A stretch of 33,830 nt of DNA from a virus. Numbering within the stretch: the first letter of the stretch is position 1; every line of letters starts with the position of its first letter. The position numbers and the translations under genes were made by a program. The notes beneath the pieces were generated by a model, which worked only from the letters and a program-made list of their open reading frames with translations, searched no databases and was not told the DNA's origin. Location: positions 1-33,830 of IMG/VR virus record IMGVR_UViG_3300041409_000342; one strand, 5' to 3'. Below, in pieces: positions 20,189 through 29,500 of this stretch.

Positions 20189-23100
20189 CCGGCCCGACAC
20201 TCGCCACGCTGGGGATCAAAGTCGAGAACGGCGAGGTGGTCAAGGCGACCACGGCGCTCAACTCGATGACCGTCGCGGGCGCGAAGACAGAGGCGTCCAC
20301 GCAGCGCCTCACGCGCCGGATGGCGCTCCTGGAGATCCAGGCGCGCGAGATGGACGCGGCACTCGGACAGACGACGAAGCGGGCGAGCAGTCTGGATTCC
20401 ACGATCGCACAGCTCGCTGCCGGATTCACCGCATTCAAGGCGGTTCAGTACGCGCGGGATGCGCTCGGGCTGGCCGACGCGTACACCAATCTTCATTCGC
20501 GGATCGCCCTCGTCACGACAGGCGGCGAGAATCTCGCGCGCATCCAGCGCGAGCTGTTCGCGGTCTCGCAGTCCACGCGGACGGGGCTCGAAAGCAATGT
20601 CGCGCTCTACTCGTCGCTCGCGCGCTCGACCAAGGCACTCGGGTTGTCGCAGCAGGAGATCGTCGGCATCACCCAGACCGTCGCGCAGTCATTCCTCGTG
20701 AGCGGTGCGAACGCCTCGGAGACGAGCGCCGCGGTGCGGCAGCTGGGTCAGGCGATGGCGTCGGGCGTGCTGCGCGGCGACGAGTTCAATAGCATCGCCG
20801 AAAACGCGCCACGGCTGCAGCAGGCGGTGGCCGAGTCGCTCGGCGTGACGATCGGCCAACTCCGGGCCATGGCGGCGCAGGGCGAGCTCACGAGCCGTGT
20901 GCTGGCCGAGGCGATGCTCAAGAGCGCCAAGGCGATCAGCGACGAATTCGCGAAGATGCCGCTCACCGTGGGCGGCGCGCTCACGCAGGCCCGCAACGCG
21001 ATGCTGCTCTACGTCGGCACGACGAGCCAGGCGAGCGGCATCTCCGAGACGCTGGCTGGTGCGATCTCGGGACTTTCGAAGCATATCGGCACGTTGGTCA
21101 CCGGCGCCGAGCTGCTCGCCACCGTATTCATCGGCCGCGTCGTCGCGGGCTTCGCGAAAACGGCGGCGGCGGGGATGGACTCGGTGAGCGTGATGGGCGC
21201 GAGCCTCACCGCGCAGCGCGAGATGGCCGCGGCCGCGGTCGCCACCGCGAAACAGCAAACCGCCTCGTCCTCCGCGGTCGTGAGCGCCTTGCGGGCCGAG
21301 GAAGCGGAGATCCTTCGGCTGATCGCGCTTGAGAAGGAGCGCCAGGTGGCCGCGGCAGCCAACGCCGCGCGCGCGGCGGTCTTCCCCGTGACGCCGATCA
21401 ACACGGGTAGCACGGGGTCGGCGTCGAGCTACTACGCGCAGAAGGAGCTTGAGTCGCAGCGCGCGAAGGCCATCGTCCTCCGCACGGCCGCGCTCGAGGC
21501 AGAGGCGGTTGCCCTGACGAACGTCACGGCCCTCGAGCAGCGCCACGCGCAAGTCCTCGCGCAAGTCTCGGCCACGGAGGCCCGCGTCGCGGAGACGACC
21601 ACCGCCACCACGCTCGCTGTCGCACGCCAGGGGGAGGTGATGCTCGCGACCTCACTGGCCACGCGCGCGTGGGCCGGCGCGACCTCCGCGCTCTCCGGTG
21701 CGATGGCCCTGCTCGGTGGCCCGATTGGTGTGGCCCTCATCGCCGCGACAGCGTTCAACGCGGCACTCGACTGGTACATCGACCGGACGATGAAGGCCGC
21801 TGAGCAGACAGACGCGCAGCGGCAGGCGACCGAGAGCGCGCTGGATACCGCGCACAAACATGCCGCCGCGACCAAGGCGACCGCGGACGCGGCGACCGAG
21901 GCCCAGCGGAAGTTCGCCGCGCTCCAGCAGGAGCGGACGGAGGAACTCGGAAAGCTCGCCGCACTCAACGCCGCCTACGGGCAGAGCGACCTCGCGCTGC
22001 AGCTCATCGGGCTGCGCTATGACGCGATGCTCCAGAAGTCGAAGGATGCGAAGGAGCACAAGGGTGCCGAGTTGGCTGCGCTCAATGCGCTCACCGACGG
22101 CATCCTCCGACAGAAGGAGGCGCAGGCGCTTCTCGCCGATCAGCGGGAACGCGAGACGCGCCTTCGCGGGACCCAGCGCGGGAATAGCGATGCGGTGCGC
22201 GCGGCGCAACAGGAGCTCGAGCTCGCGAAACTGAGCGACGACGCGGCCGCACGGCGAAAGATCGACCTCGCCGCCGAGAACGCGCTCTACGCGGCGCGCC
22301 TCGACTTTGCCGAGAAGACGATCCGTGCGACAGAGGCGCAGGTCGCAACCGCACAGCAGGAATACGACAGCACTGTTCAGCGCGTGACCGCCGTCCGGGA
22401 TCTCGAGCGCGCCACGCTCGACGAGACGGACGCCCAGAAGCTCGCGAATGATGCGCGCGCCATTGCCATCCAGCAGTTCAACGAGCAGGGCACCGCCGCG
22501 CAGCGCGCCTACCAGGCCGCTCTCGATGCCACGGTCCGCACCTTCAACGAGGAGGAGAAGTCCCGCGACGACATGCACAAAGCGTGGCTCCGTGGCATTG
22601 AGCACATCACGGCGCACGGCCTGACGTCGTATCGGTCGTTCTTCGAGTCGGTCTACTCGCTCTTCACTGAGATGATGGTGAAGATGAAGAAGGACGGCGA
22701 AGCCAGTGGATTCGGCTACGGCGCGCTCAAGACCGGGAGCGCAGCGCTTGCGGGCGGGTTCGCCGGCTATGGCGTAGGCCAGTCCGCCTACAGCGACGCG
22801 CACGGCGGCGCCGGCAACGCGGCGCGCGGTGCGTTGGGCGGTGCGGCGGCTGGCGCGCTCGCTGGCTCCGCGTTCGGCCCGGTCGGTTCTGCGGTCGGAG
22901 CCGTCGCAGGCTTCACGATGGGGATCATCGGCGCCGGCAAGGCGGCGAAAGAAGCGGCCGCGCGCATGGGCGATCTGCAGAAGGCGCTCGCGGCCTCGAT
23001 CGCCGGGATCCGTGCGGAGCTCGCGGGCGACTCGCTCGGAGCGGCCCTCGCATCCGAGAAGGCGAAGTTCGACGCGCTGCGCAAGCAGACGGAAGACGCC

Positions 23101-24225
23101 TATGCAGGCGGCGGATCGGGAAGCGCGCAGGTGGCCAAGCGCAACGCGGTGCTGGCGGACCTGAACGGTCTCGAGGCGCGGCGCATTGCGCAGCTCCAGG
23201 CGGAGGCCGAGGCCGTGCGCCGTGCCGCGCAGGAGGACCTCCATGTGCGCTTGCTCACCGCGCAGGGCCACACCGCCGAGGCCCATGCGCGCGCGTTCGC
23301 GCTCGCGCAGCAGCGCGAGATGGCGGCGGCGCTCAAGGATACCACGGCGTCCGGGATCGCCTACGCGAATGCCCTCGGGGTCGTCCTGACGGCGGAGAAG
23401 GACGCTCGTGAGGCGGCGATCAAGAAAGACGAGATCGAGGCGGCCCGCGTCTCGATCGTGAGCGACACGATCCGGCAGCTCACCGCCGAAGGGAAGACGT
23501 GGGACGCGCAGCAGATGGAGATGGCCGAGAATCATCGCCGGGGCATGGAGGCGCTCATCAAGTCGATGGGCGACACGATCGATCCGATCGCCATCACCGC
23601 CCGGATCGCAGCCGATGCAGCGGAGGACGCGCGCGCGGCATGGCAGCACACGCAGGACGTCATCAATCAGGGCACCGACTGGATCGCACAGCAAGCGGAC
23701 GTGTTCGGGATGAATCCAAGCGATGCCTTCGCGATGGAGACGCAGAACTTTGGATTCGGCGGAATGACCAAGGAGGAGGTCCGTGCGCTGTTCACGCCGT
23801 GGACGCTGGGCGGGCAACTGACGCCGGAGCAGAAGGCGATGAACGACCACGTCTCGCAGTGGATTCGAGACTTCGAACGCATCAACGCGGCGAGCACCGG
23901 CGGCGCGGCTGGCGGACGGGCCAGTGCGGCCGGTGCGATGCAGGCACTCTCGTCCGTGTCGTCGTCTGTGAATCAGCAGACGGCGCTGATGATGGTGGAT
24001 CTCCACCGCGCCTCGAACACCTACCTCGACAAAATCGAGCGGAACACGCGCGGAGGCGGCGGGAGTGGTGGTGGTGTGGTCATTCACAACCGCTTCGACT
24101 TCTCGGCGAAGCTGACCGAGGCGGAGTATCGCGACGTCGTGGATGTGATCCTCGACGGCGTGAACGCGGGGCTCGGCACGCTCCGCACGCAGACGACGAT
24201 CCGCAACGGCGCGGTGCGGCGCTGA
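20185..24225 (+). CDS. Tape measure protein
   Basis: 1346 residues, the second longest gene. Residues about 85-280 match the tape-measure N-terminal domain (FNSIAENAPRLQQAVAESLG; GELTSRVLAEAMLKSAKAIS). Long Ala/Glu/Arg helices with coiled-coil character fill the centre. Membrane-like segments occur near 495-530 (GAMALLGGPIGVALIAATAF), and a Gly-zipper at about 848-925 (GGAAAGALAGSAFGPVGSAV). These could help DNA entry through the inner membrane. By the usual 0.15 nm per residue rule the tail would be near 200 nm; this is an estimate. The antisense frame is open for long stretches because of GC-rich codons. Confidence 0.95.
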   Translation: MTGPTLATLGIKVENGEVVKATTALNSMTVAGAKTEASTQRLTRRMALLEIQAREMDAALGQTTKRASSLDSTIAQLAAGFTAFKAVQYARDALGLADAYTNLHSRIALVTTGGENLARIQRELFAVSQSTRTGLESNVALYSSLARSTKALGLSQQEIVGITQTVAQSFLVSGANASETSAAVRQLGQAMASGVLRGDEFNSIAENAPRLQQAVAESLGVTIGQLRAMAAQGELTSRVLAEAMLKSAKAISDEFAKMPLTVGGALTQARNAMLLYVGTTSQASGISETLAGAISGLSKHIGTLVTGAELLATVFIGRVVAGFAKTAAAGMDSVSVMGASLTAQREMAAAAVATAKQQTASSSAVVSALRAEEAEILRLIALEKERQVAAAANAARAAVFPVTPINTGSTGSASSYYAQKELESQRAKAIVLRTAALEAEAVALTNVTALEQRHAQVLAQVSATEARVAETTTATTLAVARQGEVMLATSLATRAWAGATSALSGAMALLGGPIGVALIAATAFNAALDWYIDRTMKAAEQTDAQRQATESALDTAHKHAAATKATADAATEAQRKFAALQQERTEELGKLAALNAAYGQSDLALQLIGLRYDAMLQKSKDAKEHKGAELAALNALTDGILRQKEAQALLADQRERETRLRGTQRGNSDAVRAAQQELELAKLSDDAAARRKIDLAAENALYAARLDFAEKTIRATEAQVATAQQEYDSTVQRVTAVRDLERATLDETDAQKLANDARAIAIQQFNEQGTAAQRAYQAALDATVRTFNEEEKSRDDMHKAWLRGIEHITAHGLTSYRSFFESVYSLFTEMMVKMKKDGEASGFGYGALKTGSAALAGGFAGYGVGQSAYSDAHGGAGNAARGALGGAAAGALAGSAFGPVGSAVGAVAGFTMGIIGAGKAAKEAAARMGDLQKALAASIAGIRAELAGDSLGAALASEKAKFDALRKQTEDAYAGGGSGSAQVAKRNAVLADLNGLEARRIAQLQAEAEAVRRAAQEDLHVRLLTAQGHTAEAHARAFALAQQREMAAALKDTTASGIAYANALGVVLTAEKDAREAAIKKDEIEAARVSIVSDTIRQLTAEGKTWDAQQMEMAENHRRGMEALIKSMGDTIDPIAITARIAADAAEDARAAWQHTQDVINQGTDWIAQQADVFGMNPSDAFAMETQNFGFGGMTKEEVRALFTPWTLGGQLTPEQKAMNDHVSQWIRDFERINAASTGGAAGGRASAAGAMQALSSVSSSVNQQTALMMVDLHRASNTYLDKIERNTRGGGGSGGGVVIHNRFDFSAKLTEAEYRDVVDVILDGVNAGLGTLRTQTTIRNGAVRR

Positions 24226-24518
24226 TGACGGCGAACTCTCCGCGGGTCGATGCGATGCAAGACCTCGTCGCGCTGCTGCTCCGCCAGCATATCGCGGGCG
24301 AGCCCGTCTCCTCGGCCGACGTCCTGCCGATCTACGAGCACCATGCGTTGAGCGCGGACGATCGCGAGGACGTCGCGTGCATCATGTCGGAGCTGGTCTA
24401 CAAGAGCGATCCGAGCATAGGCGCGGAGGGCTTCGCGCGTTGGGGACTCGTCTTTCGGTGCGCGGTTGAGGGGCAGTGGCTTCCATTGCCGCCGTGCCCT
24501 GAAGAGCCGGCCCGCTGA
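24225..24518 (+). CDS. Small protein between tape measure and distal tail protein
   Basis: 97 residues from ATG 24225, one base overlapping the tape-measure stop. It is helical, acidic (SSADVLPIYEHHALSADDRED) with two cysteines (AC, RC) and a proline-rich end. No family is recognised. By position it is probably a baseplate or assembly accessory. It overlaps the next gene by one base. Confidence 0.6.
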   Translation: MTANSPRVDAMQDLVALLLRQHIAGEPVSSADVLPIYEHHALSADDREDVACIMSELVYKSDPSIGAEGFARWGLVFRCAVEGQWLPLPPCPEEPAR

Positions 24519-25357
24519 TGGCGCTCTCCGGCATTCTTTTCCTCAACGATCGCGACGTCCTCACGGACTTCGGGCTCGTCGTGTCTGAGATGGCCGGGTG
24601 GCCTGGCATGCTCGCGGGAGCCCCGCGCGATGTGCCGTTCCTCGACGGCCCCGAGATGTCGGGCGCGATCCTGGATCCGCGACTCCTACGTCGCCGCTCG
24701 GGCACCGCAACGATCGTCGGCACGATCCGGCTTGCGTCGAGCGTCGCCGCGCTGGCCGCACTCGACGCGCTGCGCGGTGTGGTGTCCACCGGTGGCGAGG
24801 TCGCCGTGCGCACCATCTACGCGACGGATCGCTACTGCCTCTCGGTCTGCACGAGCTTCGACGGCGCGCTCGACGTGCAGGGGATCGCGGACGGCAACAT
24901 CAAAGTCACGCTCTCCTTCACGATCAAGGACGGCGTCGCGCTGAGACTCCAGCCGGATGGCTACGCCCTCTCCACGACGCGGGTCGCGTGTCCGATCTGG
25001 ACGGCCGAGTCCAAGCCGGTGGTCGTCGTGCACGGGGGAGGCGCGGCGCTCACGAATCCGGTCATCACCGTGCGGAACGCTGCCGGGTCGATCGTGCAGA
25101 CGATGTCGTTCACGGTCTCCCTCGGGTCGACCGCAGCGCTCCGGATCGACGCCGCGCGGACGCTGGTCTCGCTCGTCACGGCGGGCGTCATCACGGATGC
25201 GATGGTCGCCGGCTACTGGCCGATCGGCTCGGGCGACTATCCCCTCCTCCGGCCCTACGACGCAAACCCGGAAGCGGGCGCGTATCCGACGGTCGAACTG
25301 TCGGCGTCGAGCGGGACGCCGGTCGGGCGGATCACGTACACGAGGCGTGCCGCATGA
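24518..25357 (+). CDS. Distal tail protein (Dit-like)
   Basis: 279 residues. ILFLNDRDVLTDFGLVVSEM at the start and SGAILDPRLLRRRSGTATIV, VRTIYATDRYCLSVCTSFD later follow the Dit layout of N-terminal tube-like fold plus C-terminal galectin-like domain. The C-terminal YPTVELSASSGTPVGRITYT is typical. It forms the hexameric platform joining tail tube and hub. Length is a normal value for Dit proteins. Start overlaps the upstream stop by one base; next start is 8 bases past its stop. Confidence 0.75.
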   Translation: MALSGILFLNDRDVLTDFGLVVSEMAGWPGMLAGAPRDVPFLDGPEMSGAILDPRLLRRRSGTATIVGTIRLASSVAALAALDALRGVVSTGGEVAVRTIYATDRYCLSVCTSFDGALDVQGIADGNIKVTLSFTIKDGVALRLQPDGYALSTTRVACPIWTAESKPVVVVHGGGAALTNPVITVRNAAGSIVQTMSFTVSLGSTAALRIDAARTLVSLVTAGVITDAMVAGYWPIGSGDYPLLRPYDANPEAGAYPTVELSASSGTPVGRITYTRRAA

Positions 25358-25364
25358 GGACGCG

Positions 25365-26540
25365 ATGACCGTCCTCCTCCCCTCGGCCACGCGCCGCTCG
25401 CGCTTCCTGTTCGAGTTCGATGCGTCGCGCTGTCTCTGTGCGTCCGAGCAAGCGTTGGACGCCGTCACGGGGCAGGCGGCGACGTTCACGCGGGCGGCCA
25501 CTAAGGTCGCGCTCGACGCGAATGGCGTGGCCTCGGTCATCGCGCACTCACTCCCCGCGTTCGAGTGGACGCTCGATCCGGTGTCGGGGCTCATGACGCC
25601 GGGTGTGCTGTTGGAAGGGGCACGCACGAACGTCGTGCTCTGGTCGCGCGACCTCACGAACGCGGCGTGGACGAAGACGAATTGCACCGCGGCCAAGACG
25701 CAACTCGGCGTCGATGGGCAGGCCGCCAGTGCCTCGCTCCTGACTGCCACGGCGGGCAACGGCACGTGTCTGCAGGCGATCACGCTCGCCTCGTCGGCCC
25801 GGTATCAGAGCGCGTATGTGAAGCGCGTCACCGGCTCGGGTGTGGTGAACATGACCACGGACAACGGCGCGACGTGGACCGCCGTGACGGTGACGTCATC
25901 GTGGAGCCGGGTGCGGATTCCGTCGCAGACGTTGGCGAATCCCACGGTCGGGTTCCGGCTCGTCACGAGCGGGGACGCGATCGCGGTGGACTACGTGCAG
26001 AACGAAACCGGGCTCAACGCGTCGTCGCCGATCCCAACAACGACGGTGGCCGTCGCGCGCGCGGCGGATAGTCTCTCGTTCCCGTATCTCGCGCTCCCGG
26101 CGGCCATGACGGTGTATGCGCGGTACCGGGAGCTCGGCACGCAGGCGGTGTCTGGCGGCGCGTTCGAGGTGGGTGCACTCAGCCCTGGCCCGTCCCTCCT
26201 GTCCTATCGCGCGAGCGCGACGACAGCCGGAGCCTCGTGGCACAACGGGACGACGCAGCAGGTCACGGGCGCGATCACTGGGCCGGTGTACGGCGACCAG
26301 GTCGAGGACCGCGTCACGCTCTCCGCCGCGGGATCGGCGGGCTTCGGTCTCACGATCAATGGCGGGGTTGAGACCTCCCCGGCCGCAAGTCCGGTTGCCG
26401 TGATCGGCACGAGTCCATTCGGCGCGACGACGCTCACCCTGAACACCTACACCGGGGCACCCTCGGTCGGCTTCGCGGCGTTCTACAGCCTGCGGATCGC
26501 GCTCGGCGTGCAGACGCTCGCGTACATGCGGGTGGGCTGA
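25365..26540 (+). CDS. Tail protein with lectin/jelly-roll-like domain
   Basis: Start ATG 25365 is inferred from GAGGACG upstream; the longer frame lies inside the distal-tail gene. 391 residues. GVLLEGARTNVVLWSRDLTN resembles the 'N.L..S.DF.NA.W.K' block found in phage tail proteins with carbohydrate-binding jelly-roll modules. Later parts are Thr/Ser-rich beta strands (AVARAADSLSFPYLALPAAM). It may bind host surface sugars or connect the hub. Its end overlaps the hub start by one base. Confidence 0.65.
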   Translation: MTVLLPSATRRSRFLFEFDASRCLCASEQALDAVTGQAATFTRAATKVALDANGVASVIAHSLPAFEWTLDPVSGLMTPGVLLEGARTNVVLWSRDLTNAAWTKTNCTAAKTQLGVDGQAASASLLTATAGNGTCLQAITLASSARYQSAYVKRVTGSGVVNMTTDNGATWTAVTVTSSWSRVRIPSQTLANPTVGFRLVTSGDAIAVDYVQNETGLNASSPIPTTTVAVARAADSLSFPYLALPAAMTVYARYRELGTQAVSGGAFEVGALSPGPSLLSYRASATTAGASWHNGTTQQVTGAITGPVYGDQVEDRVTLSAAGSAGFGLTINGGVETSPAASPVAVIGTSPFGATTLTLNTYTGAPSVGFAAFYSLRIALGVQTLAYMRVG

Positions 26541-29500
26541 TGAAGTCCCTCGTGAATATCTCGCTCACTGATCGACTGAGCTGCCAAGGCGTCCAAGTCC
26601 TGTACGGCGTGCTGTATCCCGGCGACCTGTCGAGCGCGAGTGACGTGCACGCGATCGAGGAACGAGAGTCGCTGACCCTCAAGTTCTCGCGCCTTGACGC
26701 GACGGGGGCGGTGCGCGCGTTCGCGGCGCAGATCCGCGCGGGGCGCGTGCTCACGGTCGTGTGGAGCGACGGCTCGTTCGACGAGTGGCGCGTCGGGCCG
26801 GACGTCTCCGGCCGTGGGGAAGGTGGGCTCATCACCGTGGAGGGCGTGCCGCTCTGGCTCGATCTCGTCGAGCGGGCGGATTCGGCGCTCGGCATGGGCT
26901 GGGTGTCCGACGTCTCGGGCCGCGTGCGCAACTTCGACTACGAGATCACCGAGCGGACGGCGTCGTCGATCTTCTCCGCCTACGTCATTCCAAACTGTCC
27001 GAGCTACGTCACGCTCGGCACGGTGGACCCGACGTATGTGCTGCCGAGCCTGTCCGTCTCGCGCCTCACGCCGGGCGGGTTGGCCCTCGCGGTCCGCGAC
27101 GCGCTGCGCAGCGTGGACATCTCGTGCGAGGTGCAACTCCGGCGGAACGGGACGACCGACTACAAGCTCGACCTGGTCACGCAGATCGGCGCCTCGGGGA
27201 ATACCCCCGTCTTCCATCCGTCGACGAGCCTCAAGACGCTGACGCGGAAGTCCGACCCGACGTTGCAGGCGACGCGCGTGCTCGTGCGCGGCGGCGGAGA
27301 TCCGGCGGGACTGCCTGGCGTGTGGGGCGTCTCGCGGTGGCGGGTTGGGGCACCGTCCGGCACGACGATCGCCCTTACGGACCGGAACGGCGGAGCGTCG
27401 CCCATCGCCTTCGACAATCAGTTCGTTGGCCAGTACCTGCTCCGCGTGAAGACGGGGCGGACGTTCCCGATCACCGCGAGCAGTGCGGCGGCGGGGACGG
27501 TCACGCTGGGCGGCGGCGTCTCGACGATCGCGGCAGACGAAGACGTCGAGTTCCGGCTGACCGAGCCGAGCACGAACACACGGACCACGACGACCCGGTA
27601 CGCGATCAGCGCGGTGGGCGGCGGGACGATCACGATGGGCGTCTCGGTCCCGATCGCAGTGGACAGCCAGTACGTCGATTGGTACGCGCGCGTGTGGAGC
27701 GCGTCGAGCGGTGGCACGATCGTGCTCACCACGCGCATCTCGGCCAGTGTAGCCGCGACGGACGTCATCACCGTGGCCTCGATCGCCGGGGTGACGACCG
27801 CGCACTTCGTCGAGTTCATCCAGCTCGACGGCGCGGGCGAGGTCCCCTCATTCGTCGATCACCCGACGTATGTCCAGGCCGATCCGATCGGGTACGGCGT
27901 GAAGGCGATGGAGTTGGCGAAGCCACAGGCGGGGATCGCGCAACTGATCCCCAACGCGTGGATGCGCACCTGGACGACGCCAGCGAGCCCGCCGGATGGC
28001 TGGTCGGCGGTGCTCACCAGCGGCGGCCCGGCGAGCATCGCACGCAACAGCAGCGCCGCATTTACCCGCTACGGCGGCTACTCGTGGCAATTCGCGGTGT
28101 TGGGAAGCGCCGGGGTCGCGGCGTACAAGATCATCACGCCGACCGCCTATCCGAACACAGGGAGTCTCTCGGCCCGCGCGTGGGTCTACTTCTCCGCCTT
28201 CGCGGATCCGGGCTCGCTGGCCCGCTTCTCCGTGTACGCGCTCACGGCCGCCGGGGCACTTGGCGCCTCGCTCGGCTCCGTCCTGGTCTCGCCCCTCACC
28301 GGCACCGGCGCCGAGACCGCGGTCGACATCGGGACGTGGGTGGAGCTCAAAGTCGAGAACATCTCGCTCGACGGGACGGACGCGCCTTACGGGGTCGTGG
28401 GCGTGTTCGAGCCGCACTTCGGTGCGGTCAACTCGGGTGCCAATTCGCCCGCTGGGTACCTCGACGTCGTCGAGATGTTCCCGTTCGCCAAGTGTCCGAC
28501 CGCGGCGATGGAGTTCGGCGACGCGAATGGGCTGTTGCAGGCGGCGAACAACCAGCTCCGGCTCGTCGCCTCGCCGCCCCTGTTCTACACGTTCGGCATC
28601 CTCGACCTCGCCCGCGCGTTCTCGACCGAGTACAGCCGTCTCGCCCCGACGCTGGGGGCGAACGCGCGCGCGGCCGACATCGAGTACGGCAATGACGTGA
28701 CGGTGCGCGTGCTCGCGTTCGCGCGCGATCTGCTGGACGCGACGAACACGACGCTCACGCTCGCCAACCGTCCGACGCTCCTGACGTCGCTGGAGAGTGG
28801 GGGGCTCGAGAGTGTGGGGCTCGTGCCGGTGGGGAGTACCACGGTCGAGCTGACGCAGTCGGTCCCGATCGAGGCGGCCTATGTCGAACTGACAGCGGCA
28901 GCCGCGACGCTCCCGTCGAGCACCGAGATCCGGACGAGCAGTCTCAGCCCCACGAAGATCTCACTCAATCTCAACTCAGCCGTCACCTTCGCCCCGGCCG
29001 ATCCAACGACCGCGCCCTCGACGAGTGTCGCCGTCGGTGTGCCCCCTTCACGGGCGGCCGTGATCTCCCGCATCCCGACGACCGCGGTGCGCGCGTCGGA
29101 GTCCACCTCGTCGCTGTTTGGGTACGATTCGGCCTCGGATCGCACGCTGCCGCTCAAGGAGTTGGATCGGGTCATCCCGGTCATCAACGTGCGCGACAGC
29201 GAGCATGGGGCCAGGGGCGACGACCTCGCGGACGACACCGGGGCGTTCGTGAGCGCTGTGGCTCGACGCGCGACGCGCGGGCTCCGCGTGTTCATCCCAC
29301 CGGGGCGGTACCGGCTTGACTGGACGTCGCTCTCCACGCTGACCTCCCCGCTGATCTTCGAGGGCGCTGGCCCCGATTCGGTCCTGCTGTTCAAGCCCGC
29401 CGGCACGTCGGCCCTCTTCAAGGGCGCGGCATCGGTCGCCTCTGCGTTTCTCGCGTTCCGGAATCTCTCGCTGGATGGGTACCGGGCGAGCCAGGGATCG

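Noticed and set aside
21652-24087. Very long minus-strand ORF (811 codons) opposite the tape measure, and similar ones opposite capsid, tail tube, large terminase and hub
   Set aside because: These run antisense to strongly supported genes, have Arg/Pro/His-rich translations with no recognisable domain, and are expected from GC-rich codon bias.
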